Shown here piece after piece: positions 8,530-18,459 of a stretch of 47,792 bases of DNA (positions are counted from its first letter, which is position 1; every line of letters begins with the position of its first letter). The DNA is from an uncultured Clostridia bacterium (GTDB lineage Bacteria; Bacillota; Clostridia; TANB77; CAG-508): the NCBI GenBank assembly GCA_934182465.1, contig CAKPRG010000009.1:1-47792 (forward strand), read 5' to 3'. A program made the translations under genes and the position numbers. Below the pieces are notes generated by a model. It did not search any database. It saw only the letters and a program-made list of their open reading frames with translations, and was not told the origin of the DNA.

Positions 8530-9588
8530 TTATTTTCCTAAAATTTTCTTTTTCATTGTTCTTAATGTTCTAAAAGTTTTTTCTGCAAATTTATACATTT
8601 TATATACTATTGGTTTATATGGTATATAAATTTCTCCTATGAATTCTGTAAATTCTGCTCCAAAACCTTTTTTAAATCTATATAAACCATATTGTGGGTG
8701 ATTTTCATCAACAACACCTGATACTCCGCGAAAATCATATATATCGCTTTTTCTTTCTATAGCTTGTTTTATCATTGTCCATTGTAATAAATAATTTGGC
8801 ATTAAATTTCTATGACTATTACTGCTTGCTCCATACAAATACCAAACTTTGTTTCCATAAATTATTGGTATAATACCAGCAATTGGTTTTCCTTCTGAAT
8901 AAGCCATTAATAATTTCATGTGTCCAGTTGGAACTAATTCGTCATACATTTTTTCGAAATAAGATAAAGATCTTATAATGAAATCATCTCTTTTTCCAGT
9001 TTCCACCATAATATTGTGGAAATCTTTTAAGTCTTCTTTAGTTCCTTCTTTTATTTCAACACCTTTTTTAGTTGCTAATCTAATATTGTATCTAGTTTTT
9101 GAATGAAAATTTGCAAATACTTCATCTTCTGTTTTATCTTTTATATCTAATCTAAATACAAATCTTGGTTGTATTTCATCTTTAAAGTCTTTGCTATCAT
9201 CTTTTATCTCAAATCCTATTTTTGAAATTATATCTCTAAAAATTGTATCTTCTTTTTTCACATCTGGTTCAACTCTAAGAACAAAAGCATTATACTTTTT
9301 AGCTAAAACATTTGCACCATCAACTATATCTTGCATAACTTTTTCATCATGAATATCACAAACTGGACCTCTAGCAGAATACATAATATTTCCAAATATT
9401 GGTATTTTTCTAATCCATACACATAAAGATCCTCTTATGTTTCCATTTTCATCTTCTGACAAAATAACTTCTTTTTTCCAATTTGTTTTTACATTTCCCC
9501 ATTCAAGTGATTGTTGAAAATTACATCTTTCGTGTTTTTCTAGAAATTCTGTATATCTTGCCTTATCCTTTTCTTCTAATAATTTCAT
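8530..9588 (-). CDS. FemABX peptidyltransferase (peptidoglycan interpeptide bridge)
   Basis: FemX/FemA/MurM-type enzymes use aminoacyl-tRNA to add amino acids to the lysine side chain of lipid II at the inner membrane face. The 352-residue protein has the paired GNAT folds of the family: an N-terminal NFQQSLEWGNVK motif near 23-34, SARGPVCD near 72-79, and the C-terminal YDFRGVSG with YGLYRFKKGFGAEFTEFIGEI. A strong GGAGG precedes the ATG at 9588. It lies 21 bases after cysS and 3 bases before alr, which places a tRNA synthetase, a tRNA-dependent wall enzyme and D-alanine synthesis in one unit. The amino acid added cannot be read from sequence. Confidence 0.9.
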   Translation of the reverse strand: MKLLEEKDKARYTEFLEKHERCNFQQSLEWGNVKTNWKKEVILSEDENGNIRGSLCVWIRKIPIFGNIMYSARGPVCDIHDEKVMQDIVDGANVLAKKYNAFVLRVEPDVKKEDTIFRDIISKIGFEIKDDSKDFKDEIQPRFVFRLDIKDKTEDEVFANFHSKTRYNIRLATKKGVEIKEGTKEDLKDFHNIMVETGKRDDFIIRSLSYFEKMYDELVPTGHMKLLMAYSEGKPIAGIIPIIYGNKVWYLYGASSNSHRNLMPNYLLQWTMIKQAIERKSDIYDFRGVSGVVDENHPQYGLYRFKKGFGAEFTEFIGEIYIPYKPIVYKMYKFAEKTFRTLRTMKKKILGK

Positions 9589-9609
9589 TTTATCTTTCTT
9601 CCTCCAAAA

Positions 9610-10992
9610 TTACTTTTCTATAATTGTACCTTCTTTTCCATCTTTAACAGTATAACCTTTTGACATTAAAATATCACGAATTCTATCTGATTCTGTCCAA
9701 TTTTTATTTTTTCTGGCTTCATTTCTTTCTTCTACTAACTTTTTGTCCTCTTCTGGAATATCATTTTCTACTTTTTGGTAATTTTTTAAATCCAAACCTA
9801 GTACTTCGTCAAATTTTAATAACAATTTTTGAAAATCTTTTGATTTATTTGGATTTTTTATAATATCCCATACAACGCTCATTGCAACAGGCATATTTAA
9901 GTCATCATTAATTGCTTCATGAAAACGATTTTCTAATTCTTCAAGTTCTTTTTCATCTATTGTAGCTGTTCCTTCAGCATGTTTTAGGTATCCTTCCCTT
10001 AATCTATTTAAAGCTGTTTTTGCAGCATCCATTGCTTCCCAAGTAAAGTTAATTTTGTTTCTATAATTTGATGTAAAGTTAAACATTCTATAAGTTAATG
10101 GCTCATATCCTTTTTCTTTTAAATCTTCTAATGTATACAAATTGTTTAAACTTTTTGACATTTTACCACCATTAACAGTTAAAAAGTTTACATGCATCCA
10201 AAATCTAGCTGGTATTTTTCCACAAAATCCTTGTGCTTGTGCTATTTCGTTTTCATGATGAATTGGAATATGATCAATTCCACCTGTATGAATATCAAAT
10301 TCTTCTCCTAAATATTTATATCCCATTGCAGAACATTCTAAATGCCAACCTGGATAACATTTTCCAAAAAATGTATCCCATTTCATAATATGATTTTCTG
10401 GTGCTTTAATCCATAGAGCAAAATCTGATATATTCTTTTTATTGTTATCAAAATCAACTCTTGCTCCAGCTTTTTGTTCTTCTACTTTTTTTCCAGATAG
10501 TATTCCATAATTTTTTAATTTTGAAGTATCAAAGTATATTGTATCTTCTGTTTGATAAGTATATCCATTTTCTATTATTTTTTTAACATATTGTTCCATA
10601 ACATCTATATGTTCTGTTGCTCTTGCAATTATTTCTGGCTTATCTATATTTAGTTTATCTATATCCTTTAAAAATGCATTCATATAAAAATTTGCTATTT
10701 CATATGGATCTTTATTTTCTCTTCTAGCAGCTTTTAACATTTTGTCTTCACCTTCATCAGCATCTGATACAAGGTGTCCTACATCTGTAATATTCATAAC
10801 ATGTTTTAGTGTATATCCATTATATTTTAAAACTCTTCTTAAAGTATCCATAAATAAATATGCTCTTAAGTTACCAATATGTGCAAAATAATATACAGTT
10901 GGACCACAAGTATACATTCTAACTTCTTTACCTTTTAATGGTTGAAATTCTTGTTTTTCTTTGCTTAAAGTATTATAGAAATATATTTTCAA
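9610..10992 (-). CDS. cysS: Cysteine--tRNA ligase
   Basis: Class I aminoacyl-tRNA synthetase that charges tRNA-Cys. The 460 residues match the family. Visible are TCGPTVYYFAHIGN with the zinc ligand Cys29 and the HIGH-type motif HIGN (38-41), further zinc ligands in WHLECSAM and HENE, and the signature loop KMSKS. A helical anticodon-binding domain follows, ending in RNEARKNKNWTESDRIRD. The second position of the HIGH motif is standard, but the last His is Asn (HIGN), as seen in other class I enzymes. It is the first gene of the unit running through ftsH, and has a ribosome binding site upstream. A terminator-like hairpin at 11133-11165 separates it from the PBP gene. Confidence 0.96.
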   Translation of the reverse strand: MKIYFYNTLSKEKQEFQPLKGKEVRMYTCGPTVYYFAHIGNLRAYLFMDTLRRVLKYNGYTLKHVMNITDVGHLVSDADEGEDKMLKAARRENKDPYEIANFYMNAFLKDIDKLNIDKPEIIARATEHIDVMEQYVKKIIENGYTYQTEDTIYFDTSKLKNYGILSGKKVEEQKAGARVDFDNNKKNISDFALWIKAPENHIMKWDTFFGKCYPGWHLECSAMGYKYLGEEFDIHTGGIDHIPIHHENEIAQAQGFCGKIPARFWMHVNFLTVNGGKMSKSLNNLYTLEDLKEKGYEPLTYRMFNFTSNYRNKINFTWEAMDAAKTALNRLREGYLKHAEGTATIDEKELEELENRFHEAINDDLNMPVAMSVVWDIIKNPNKSKDFQKLLLKFDEVLGLDLKNYQKVENDIPEEDKKLVEERNEARKNKNWTESDRIRDILMSKGYTVKDGKEGTIIEK

Positions 10993-11132
10993 TTGTCTTC
11001 TCCTTTTTATTAATATATTGTATAAAATTTAATTTGCATAATTCACACATAAACAATTAATTTTATATTTGTCGAATTATATATGATATATATTTAATAT
11101 TTAAAAAATTTTAATCCATCAAATATTATTAT

Positions 11133-11165
11133 AAAATAGGAAAGTTTGTTAAACTTCCTATTTTA
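11133..11165 (-). terminator. Intrinsic terminator of the PBP gene
   Basis: AAAATAGGAAAGTTT (11133-11147) and AAACTTCCTATTTTA (11151-11165) form a stem with one bulged base and a three-base loop. It lies 25 bases beyond the PBP stop. The outer stem AATAGGAA/TTCCTATT recurs in the third hairpin of the dispersed repeat. Confidence 0.7.
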
Positions 11166-11189
11166 TAAATATTTTCTAAATTTTATAAT

Positions 11190-14009
11190 TTATGTTTCAT
11201 TAGTTACAGTAGAATTATTTGGTGTTGTATTTGTAGTTGGTTTCTTTTTCTCTATTTTTTGAGTTTCTTTTTTACCACAAACAGAACATTCTCTTGTTTT
11301 CTCACCTTCTGCTGTTTCAGTTGCTTCTTTAGTTACTTTCCATTCACCATATTTGTGTTTTCCAGTTGCCTTTATAGTTTCTTTTTTAGTTTCTGTACAT
11401 CCACTTACACTACATTTATAGAAAGTATATCCATCTGCTCCACAAGTAGCTGCTTTGCTTTGAGCTTTATCTTCTACCCAATTATGTTCATGTGTTGTAT
11501 TTTGAGTAGGTTCTGTTGTTGGCTCTGGAGTAGTTGGTTCTGGATCTGGTTGTTTTTCTTCTTCTTTTTTACTGTTTGCATTATGCTCTGTACAAGTTCC
11601 TGTTGGAACATTATAGTCTCCATTATAGTCTGTAGTCCATTTACCATTTTTTTCTTCTGGTGGTAAATTTGAATATGTTCTTTCTTCTGTATCTGGACAA
11701 TATTCATTTGCTATTAAATTTGTTGCCTTACAAATTTTTAATCTTGTATGTCCTTCACATTTTGATGGAACACTACCTTTTACGAACATTTCTGGATATG
11801 TTTCAGAGCAATTATCTGATGCTAATTTTCCAGTTTTTGAACATACTGCAGCAACCACTATATCTTCTGGTTGTTCAAATTTCTTTCCTTCTAAATTCTT
11901 GTGAATATCTGTCATTACTGCATCCCATATTTTTCCAGCAGGGTTTCCTGAAAATACAACTTTTTCACTGTATTGATATCCATACCAAGTAGCTGCTGTA
12001 TAATAAGGGGTAAATCCACAAAGCCATCTATCATAATCATCATTTGTTGTACCAGTTTTTGCTGCAACATCCATGCCAGAAATTTTGCAATATGTTGCAG
12101 TACCATTAGCACCTGTAACAGGAGCTGTTAAAATGCTCTTTTCTATAAATGCATTTTCTTTTGACATTACTTGTTCTGATTCTTGTTTTGCTTCTAATAC
12201 TGTATTTCCATTAGAATCTTCTACTTTTGTATAGAAAGTAGGTTCTATATATAATCCATCATTTGCAATTGCAGCATATGCCATTGCCATTTGAAGAGAT
12301 GATGCACCTTCATGTAATCCACCTAAAGCTAAACTTAATCCCTCATTTTTCAATCCTGTGATTCCAACTTTTTCACAGAATTTCATTGAGTTTTCTACGC
12401 CTATTAATGATAATGCTTTTACATGAGGTATGTTTGCTGATATTTCTATTGCTTGACGCATTGTCATAAGACCTTTATAACCATTATACCATTCTTTTGG
12501 TTTATATCCTCCACCAAAATCTGTTGGTCCATCAAAGAATGTTGTAGATGCAGTAATTGTTCCACTTTCTAATCCTGGAGCTATTACTGAAATTGGTTTC
12601 ATTGAAGAACCTGTTTGTTTTTTCAAACTTGTTGGCCAATTGAAATATCCTAATTTAGTTTTCTTTAATTCATCTTGTGTTCCAGCACCACACGCAACTA
12701 CTTGACCTGTTGTGTGATCTACAACAGTCATTGTTGACATTGAAGTTTGTTTTTTAGTTGGTGATTGCTTTTTGTAATCTGCACTTGTAATTACTTCTTC
12801 AACTTTATTTTGAATATCTGTATCTTGCGTTGTATATATTTTTAATCCACTACTATATAAATAAACTTCTGCTAAATCTGAAGACATTCCTTTTTCTTCC
12901 ATAAGTTGTTGTTTTATTTGATTTATTGCAGCTTCTGTTTGATAAGAAACATCAACTGTAGTTTTTGCACCTTCACCTTGTTTAAAGTTCAAACCATTAT
13001 CAACATCAGATACAGCTTGATTATATTCTTCTTCATTTTCTATATAACCTAACTCTTTCATTTTTGCTAAAACAGTTTTTGTTCTCTTTTTAATTTTATT
13101 GTCCATATTGTCTTTTTTAGTTTGATCATCATATTCTGCAAATGGTTTATAAGAGCCTGGTGCATTATTTATTCCAGCTAAAAATGCACATTCAGCTAAA
13201 CTTAAATCTTTAACATCTTTGTCAAAATAATATACAGCACCTAAGGCTACACCATTTATATCATTTCCACCTATATATATAGTATTTAAATATAATTCCA
13301 AAATTTGGCTTTTTGATAAAATATGTTCAACTTGAATTGCTTTTGCCATTTCTTTTACTTTTCTAACAACACCTGCCATTGCTGTGTTATCTTTTTCTTG
13401 TGTGATATTTTTTATTAATTGTTGTGTAATTGTACTACCACCAAATGATGAATTTCCTGCATGTATTATGTAATTAACAGTTGCATATCCTGTTCTACCT
13501 ATGTCTACACCTGAATGTTGATAAAATCTTTCATCTTCTATTGCAACATAAGCTTTTGGTAAATAGTCTGCCATTTCTGATAAACTAACACATTTTCTTT
13601 TTTCTCCACTACTTAATGAAGCTATTTCATTTCCATTTTTGTCGTATACAGTAGAGTTTTCGAATTTAATAACTAGTTCATCTTCATTTATTTTTAATTC
13701 ATCTCCAAATAAACCAAAAAATGTTCCTGCTAAAATTCCTCCACCTATTATTATAAGTAGCATAAGAATTATAAAAAATATTTTTATGCAAGTTGCAATT
13801 CTTGGATGTTTATATTTAAATTTCTTTTTTCCATTCTTATCTGTTTTTGGATTTTTAGCATTTCTTGAATTTTTACTGCTTTTTGCTCTTTGTATTTTAT
13901 CTGTTTTTATTACTTGTGTTTCATCTTTACTTACTGGTTTTTTGGCTCTTCTATTTACTTCTTCTGTTTTAAATCTTCTTGTTTCGCCATCTTTTCCGTT
14001 TGTACTCAT
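11190..14009 (-). CDS. Class A penicillin-binding protein (PBP1a-type) with C-terminal Cys-rich tail
   Basis: Bifunctional glycan polymerase and peptide cross-linking enzyme of the cell wall. The 939 residues comprise a basic cytoplasmic N-terminus (1-70) and one membrane anchor at about 72-98. The GT51 transglycosylase domain has its catalytic Glu at about 158 (VAIEDERF) and GGSTITQQL near 190-198. The transpeptidase domain has SSMK with the nucleophile Ser468, SAN at 524-526 and KTG at 651-653. A Cys-containing segment (about 735-800) and a Glu/Pro/Thr linker follow. The tail (about 850-920) contains HNW, AATCGADGY, CSVSGC, ATGKHKYGEW and CSVCGK. That tail resembles bacterial cell-surface Cys-pair repeats and is unusual on a PBP. 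AGGAGG precedes the ATG. Confidence 0.95.
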   Translation of the reverse strand: MSTNGKDGETRRFKTEEVNRRAKKPVSKDETQVIKTDKIQRAKSSKNSRNAKNPKTDKNGKKKFKYKHPRIATCIKIFFIILMLLIIIGGGILAGTFFGLFGDELKINEDELVIKFENSTVYDKNGNEIASLSSGEKRKCVSLSEMADYLPKAYVAIEDERFYQHSGVDIGRTGYATVNYIIHAGNSSFGGSTITQQLIKNITQEKDNTAMAGVVRKVKEMAKAIQVEHILSKSQILELYLNTIYIGGNDINGVALGAVYYFDKDVKDLSLAECAFLAGINNAPGSYKPFAEYDDQTKKDNMDNKIKKRTKTVLAKMKELGYIENEEEYNQAVSDVDNGLNFKQGEGAKTTVDVSYQTEAAINQIKQQLMEEKGMSSDLAEVYLYSSGLKIYTTQDTDIQNKVEEVITSADYKKQSPTKKQTSMSTMTVVDHTTGQVVACGAGTQDELKKTKLGYFNWPTSLKKQTGSSMKPISVIAPGLESGTITASTTFFDGPTDFGGGYKPKEWYNGYKGLMTMRQAIEISANIPHVKALSLIGVENSMKFCEKVGITGLKNEGLSLALGGLHEGASSLQMAMAYAAIANDGLYIEPTFYTKVEDSNGNTVLEAKQESEQVMSKENAFIEKSILTAPVTGANGTATYCKISGMDVAAKTGTTNDDYDRWLCGFTPYYTAATWYGYQYSEKVVFSGNPAGKIWDAVMTDIHKNLEGKKFEQPEDIVVAAVCSKTGKLASDNCSETYPEMFVKGSVPSKCEGHTRLKICKATNLIANEYCPDTEERTYSNLPPEEKNGKWTTDYNGDYNVPTGTCTEHNANSKKEEEKQPDPEPTTPEPTTEPTQNTTHEHNWVEDKAQSKAATCGADGYTFYKCSVSGCTETKKETIKATGKHKYGEWKVTKEATETAEGEKTRECSVCGKKETQKIEKKKPTTNTTPNNSTVTNET

Positions 14010-14180
14010 ATTTCCTCCTTATGACAAGTTTTAAATATACATTGGTATTATATCATAAATTCACAAAATATAAAGCTTTTTTAATAAATTTGTCTTTCAA
14101 ATAATTACAATATAATAGATTATATTAATTTCTATTAGAAAATATTGATATATAGGTTCTTCTTAATTTTTTCTTAAGCT

Positions 14181-15038
14181 TTATTCTAATAAATCTTTTG
14201 TATTTAAAACTACACCAGCACCTTCTTTTATAAGTTTGTTACAACCCAATGATTGCTTTGCATATATACCTCCTGGAATTGCATATACATCTTTTCCTTG
14301 TTCTAAAGCAAAGTCTACTGTTATAAATGTACCACTATTTAATGCAGCTTCTACTACTAGTACTTTTTCACTAATTCCACTAATAATTCTATTTCTTTCT
14401 GGAAAATGATATTTTTCTGCTTTTTCATTTAAACAGTATTCAGATACAATAACTCCATCATTTTCTAAAATTTTTTCATATAATTTTAAATTTTCTTTTG
14501 GATATAAATTTTCTAGTTTCAAACCATTTCCCAGTACTGCTATAGTTTTTTTGCTTTTTCCATCTAAAGCCCCTATATGAGAGCAAGAATCAATACCTTT
14601 TGCCAAACCACTTACAACTGTTATTCCCAAATCTGATAAATCCTTAGAAATTGATTTTGCAACTCTTTTTCCATAATCACTTGGTTCTCTACTTCCTATT
14701 ACTGCTATACAATTATTTTGCATAATATTAACATTTCCTTGTACATACAATAATGCTGGTTTATTTGATATATTTTTCAAATTAGTTGGATAAGCACTCT
14801 CTATACAACTTATTATTTTTATACTTTGTTTATTCATATAATTTTTTTCAATTTCTATATTTTTCCTATTTTCCATATTTAAAATTTCTATTATTACATT
14901 TTTGGGAATATTCATTTTTTCCAAATCTATCTTTGAACTATCCCACAATAATTTTAAATCTTTAAAATTATTTAATAACTGTAATTTTTCTTTATTTGAT
15001 ATTTTTAAATGTGATAACCAAATTTTATATTCTTCCAT
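14181..15038 (-). CDS. dprA: DNA-processing protein DprA (Smf)
   Basis: DprA binds incoming single-stranded DNA and loads RecA during natural transformation. The 285-residue protein has a helical N-terminal segment and a complete Rossmann-like DprA core. Its motifs are IAVIGSREPSDYGKR, VVSGLAKGIDSCSHIGALD, IAVLGNGL, FPERNRIISG, LVVEAALNSGT and YAIPGG. It is shorter than the common form of about 360 residues because the C-terminal winged-helix domain is absent, which also occurs in other Clostridia. There is a ribosome binding site before the ATG at 15038. No other competence genes are in the window, so a transformation role is inferred from family only. Confidence 0.92.
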   Translation of the reverse strand: MEEYKIWLSHLKISNKEKLQLLNNFKDLKLLWDSSKIDLEKMNIPKNVIIEILNMENRKNIEIEKNYMNKQSIKIISCIESAYPTNLKNISNKPALLYVQGNVNIMQNNCIAVIGSREPSDYGKRVAKSISKDLSDLGITVVSGLAKGIDSCSHIGALDGKSKKTIAVLGNGLKLENLYPKENLKLYEKILENDGVIVSEYCLNEKAEKYHFPERNRIISGISEKVLVVEAALNSGTFITVDFALEQGKDVYAIPGGIYAKQSLGCNKLIKEGAGVVLNTKDLLE

Positions 15039-15283
15039 TTTTCTCCTTTTTATTTTTTATAAATTAATTTTATTTTCTTACCTTATTTTTGATTATTTGA
15101 TTTTTATAATCAGAATTAATTTAATTTTATATCTTGCACATTAGTAAATTTTACATAGCAAATTTTCGTGCAAAGTATTAATATAAGCATATTTATAAAG
15201 AAAAAAAGACACAAAGTATTTTACTTTATGCCCCTCTTATTTAATTATTTGATTCGTTTAATCTTATAAAATAATTTATTATA

Positions 15284-16135
15284 TTAATCTTTCAAAGTAT
15301 TTTTAGCTGCTTTTACAACATTGTATATAAGCATTGCAATAGTCATTGGTCCTACACCGCCTGGAACTGGTGTGATATAACTAGCCTTTTTAGAAACATT
15401 TTCAAAATCAACATCTCCACAAAGTGTACCATCTTCCATTCTGTTTATTCCAACATCAATAACTACAACATCATTTTTCACCATATCTTCTGTAACAAAT
15501 TTAGGTTTTCCTATTGCTGCAATTAATATATCTGCATTTCTAGTTATTTCAGCAATATTCTTTGTTCTTGAATGGCATACTGTAACAGTAGCATTTTTAT
15601 TTAGCATACATTGAATCATTGGTTTACCTACAATATTGCTTCTACCAAGTATTACAGCATGTTTTCCTTCTGTTTCTATATTGTATTCTTCAAGCATTTT
15701 TATAATTCCATAAGGAGTACAAGAAATAAAAGCATCTTGACCTATAGATAATTTTCCAACATTTACAGCATTAAATCCATCAACATCTTTTTTAGGAGAA
15801 ATTTTTTCAAATGCTTTTTGTATATTTATATGTTTTGGTACAGGACTTTGTAATAAAATGCCATGTACACTTTCATCTTTATTTAACATATCAATTGTAT
15901 CTAAAAGTTTTTCTTCTGTTGTATCTTTATCAAATAAAAATTCTTCAAATTCTATTCCTGCTTTTTCACAAGCTTTTGATTTATTTCTTACATATACTTG
16001 TGATGCACTATTATCTCCAACCATTATAACAGCTAATTTAGGAGTAATTTCATTTGTTTTTAATTCTTCAACTTCTTTTTTTAATTCTTTTCTAATCTTT
16101 TTTGCTACTGCTTTTCCATCTATTATTTCAGCCAT
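15284..16135 (-). CDS. folD: Bifunctional methylene-THF dehydrogenase/cyclohydrolase FolD
   Basis: Converts 5,10-methylene-tetrahydrofolate to 10-formyl-tetrahydrofolate in the cytosol, supplying one-carbon units. The 283 residues match the family. Motifs include VGDNSASQVYVRNKSKACEKAGI, which carries the catalytic Lys, then LLQSPVPKHI, PKKDVDGFN and SCTPYGI. The NAD(P)-binding GRSNIVGKPM and the C-terminal TPVPGGVGPMT complete the set. In the third motif most FolD have PCTP; Ser replaces Pro here. It starts 16 bases after the SH3 protein stop, so the two are likely co-transcribed. Confidence 0.96.
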   Translation of the reverse strand: MAEIIDGKAVAKKIRKELKKEVEELKTNEITPKLAVIMVGDNSASQVYVRNKSKACEKAGIEFEEFLFDKDTTEEKLLDTIDMLNKDESVHGILLQSPVPKHINIQKAFEKISPKKDVDGFNAVNVGKLSIGQDAFISCTPYGIIKMLEEYNIETEGKHAVILGRSNIVGKPMIQCMLNKNATVTVCHSRTKNIAEITRNADILIAAIGKPKFVTEDMVKNDVVVIDVGINRMEDGTLCGDVDFENVSKKASYITPVPGGVGPMTIAMLIYNVVKAAKNTLKD

Positions 16136-16151
16136 CTATTTTTCTCCTATT

Positions 16152-16640
16152 TTATTTTTCAAATTCTTCCACTAAACTTGCTTTTACATATGCATTTGAA
16201 TTTTTATATTTTATTTTGTACCAACCGTTTTTAGTTTTTTCAATAGCATTTACTTCTTCATCTTTTTTCAAAGTTCCTACTTTTTCACTATCTGTTGTAT
16301 CTTTTTTTCTAAGATTACATTCATTTTTAGCTTTTATTGTTATATCTAATTCTTCTGATTCATTTGAATTATCTTTGTCAATATTATCTTCTATTTCATT
16401 AACAACTTCTTCTGAATCTGTTGATTTTTCTTCAGAAATTTCATTCATGCTCTCTGAAATTACATTTTTTTCTTCATTTGTATTTTTTTCTTGTGATACT
16501 TTTGATTTTTCTATTGCGATATAAAATCCATATACCATAACTATTGTAACAAATATTAAAAATATAATTTCTAGTACAATTTTAATATATTTATTTCCAA
16601 ATCCAAGTTCGTTATCTAGTGCGTGTTTTCCTTTACTCAT
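16152..16640 (-). CDS. Membrane-anchored SH3-domain protein
   Basis: A 162-residue protein with a short cytoplasmic N-terminus and one membrane helix at about 20-42. A strongly acidic Ser/Glu/Asp linker (about 50-95) leads to a C-terminal bacterial SH3 (SH3b) domain (about 105-160), recognisable by NLRKKDTTDSEKVGTLKKDE, GWYKIKY and AYVKASLV. Such domains commonly bind peptidoglycan or other envelope ligands outside the cell. The gene lies between uppP and folD. No catalytic domain is present, so it probably acts as an adaptor or anchor. The specific role is unknown. Confidence 0.82.
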   Translation of the reverse strand: MSKGKHALDNELGFGNKYIKIVLEIIFLIFVTIVMVYGFYIAIEKSKVSQEKNTNEEKNVISESMNEISEEKSTDSEEVVNEIEDNIDKDNSNESEELDITIKAKNECNLRKKDTTDSEKVGTLKKDEEVNAIEKTKNGWYKIKYKNSNAYVKASLVEEFEK

Positions 16641-16685
16641 ATGTATTTTTTATGTTAAAAACATATCTCCTTTCACTTTTGTAAA

Positions 16686-17489
16686 TTATCTAAATATAAT
16701 ACAACCAAATATTAATAATCCGAAAAGTATTCTATATATTGCAAATATTTTGAAGCTTCCTTTTTTCAAATATTCTAATAAAAATTTTATTACAAATAAT
16801 CCAACTACAAAACTTGCTAAAACACCCATTAAAAAAGCCATGTCAAAAGTGAAAGAGCTTAAATCAACTAATACTGCTGCTAATGTAATTGGTGCTGCTA
16901 GTAAAAATGAAAATTTAGCCGCACTTTCTCTATCTATTTTTAACATTCTTGCAACAGTCATTGTAATTCCAGATCTTGATACTCCTGGAAATGCTGCTGC
17001 AATAGCTTGAGATATTCCTACTAAAACTGATTGTTTTAATGAGATATCTTCATATTTTATTTCTGATTTTGATTTTTTATCTACTATGTATAAAATTATA
17101 CCCATAATAATTAAAGCTGCACCTATCCAAGCCATTTGAATATTTAAATCATCTCCGATTATATGGTCACTGATTTTATCTAATACTAAACTTAAAATTC
17201 CAGCAGGAATTGTTGCTGCAACTAAATACCAAAAAATTCTTCCTTCAGTTGAATCTTCTTTTTTTATTGCTTTTTTGTATCCACCAATTAATAATGCAAT
17301 CCAATCCTTAAAAAAGAATATTGCAATTGCAAGTAATGTTCCTAAATGTAATGCAACATCAAAAGATTCTGGCATTTGTTCCCAACCTAATAACCAAGGA
17401 AATACATTTAAATGTCCTGAACTAGAAATTGGTAAAAATTCTGTAAGTCCTTGTACTATTCCTAATATAATAGCATGTATAATACTCAT
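16686..17489 (-). CDS. uppP: Undecaprenyl-diphosphatase UppP (BacA)
   Basis: Integral membrane enzyme that dephosphorylates undecaprenyl pyrophosphate outside the membrane, recycling the lipid carrier for wall synthesis and giving bacitracin tolerance. The 267-residue protein has both family signatures: IVQGLTEFLPISSSGHL near 11-27, with catalytic Glu and Ser, and PGVSRSGITM near 168-177. Seven or eight hydrophobic helices are visible. The ATG at 17489 has a GGAGG upstream. It is followed after 45 bases by the SH3 protein gene. Confidence 0.96.
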   Translation of the reverse strand: MSIIHAIILGIVQGLTEFLPISSSGHLNVFPWLLGWEQMPESFDVALHLGTLLAIAIFFFKDWIALLIGGYKKAIKKEDSTEGRIFWYLVAATIPAGILSLVLDKISDHIIGDDLNIQMAWIGAALIIMGIILYIVDKKSKSEIKYEDISLKQSVLVGISQAIAAAFPGVSRSGITMTVARMLKIDRESAAKFSFLLAAPITLAAVLVDLSSFTFDMAFLMGVLASFVVGLFVIKFLLEYLKKGSFKIFAIYRILFGLLIFGCIIFR

Positions 17490-17580
17490 TTTTGTTCCTC
17501 CAAATTGTGTTTATTTTGTTCATTTTTTACTATATTATGAAACTAATTAAATATTGATTTTAATCAGTCCACTTTTTTTC

Positions 17581-18459
17581 TTATAATTCTTTAAGAACAT
17601 GATATAATGTTTCTTTTATATATATTGCAGATGTTAATGGTGCAACTTTTCCTGGTAATGATAGTGCCCATATTAATTTTAAATCTTTTTCTTTTGCAAC
17701 TTTTCTATCGACTCCACCTGGATTTGATGCTAAATCTATAATAACTACATCTTTTCTAACTAATGCCAAACGCTCTTTATCTAAAACTTGGAATGGTATT
17801 GTACTAATTATTATATCAAACTCATTTAAGTGTTCATTTAAATTGTTTAAATGTATTGGTTCATATCCATAAGCTTTAATCCAAGCTATATCTTCGTTTT
17901 TTCTAGCTTCACAATATACTTTAGCTCCTATTCCATCTAACATTTTAGCTAAAACTTTACCAATTCTACCAAATCCCATAACAAGAACTTTGCTACCATG
18001 TAAAGTTTTTTGTGTTTCTTCCATTGCTATTTGGATAGTTCCTTCTGCAGTTGCAATAGTATTTAAAACTGTGAATTCTTCTCTTTTTAGTAAATCAATA
18101 TATGGAATATTTGAATTTTCTAACTTTCTTTTTATTTCCTCTGTTATGTTACCAGCTATTAATGTTTTTCCTGCTATACAATTAATAAATTCATCTACAT
18201 TTAATTTTATATTACTAAATGGCATTGATAAATTTCTTCTATCACTAGATAATGGAATTGGTCCAACAACTACCTTTGAGCTTTTTACAGCCTCTGCTAC
18301 TGTTGGGCACATTTCAATTTTTTCTAATTTTAATAAATCTTCAGACATTTCTAAGCCATAAGTATAAACTGTATAACCATCCTTAACTAACATTTCTACT
18401 AATTTAACAATTCGTAGGTCTCCACCTACAACAGCTATTGATTTTTCCACTTTTATCAC
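17581..18459 (-). CDS. dpaA: Dipicolinate synthase subunit A (SpoVFA)
   Basis: With subunit B, this makes dipicolinic acid, the Ca2+-chelated core solute of endospores, from a lysine-pathway intermediate in the mother cell. The 292 residues show the DpaA N-terminal domain (SIAVVGGDLRIVKLVEML). A NAD(P)-binding Rossmann domain follows from about 152 (KVLVMGFGRIGKVLAKML), then DVVIIDLASNPGGVD and a GKVAPLTSAIYI tail. The subunit B gene usually follows directly; here uppP follows instead, with no dpaB in the window. This is one of the clearest signs that the host makes spores. There is a ribosome binding site before the ATG. Confidence 0.93.
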   Translation of the reverse strand: MIKVEKSIAVVGGDLRIVKLVEMLVKDGYTVYTYGLEMSEDLLKLEKIEMCPTVAEAVKSSKVVVGPIPLSSDRRNLSMPFSNIKLNVDEFINCIAGKTLIAGNITEEIKRKLENSNIPYIDLLKREEFTVLNTIATAEGTIQIAMEETQKTLHGSKVLVMGFGRIGKVLAKMLDGIGAKVYCEARKNEDIAWIKAYGYEPIHLNNLNEHLNEFDIIISTIPFQVLDKERLALVRKDVVIIDLASNPGGVDRKVAKEKDLKLIWALSLPGKVAPLTSAIYIKETLYHVLKEL

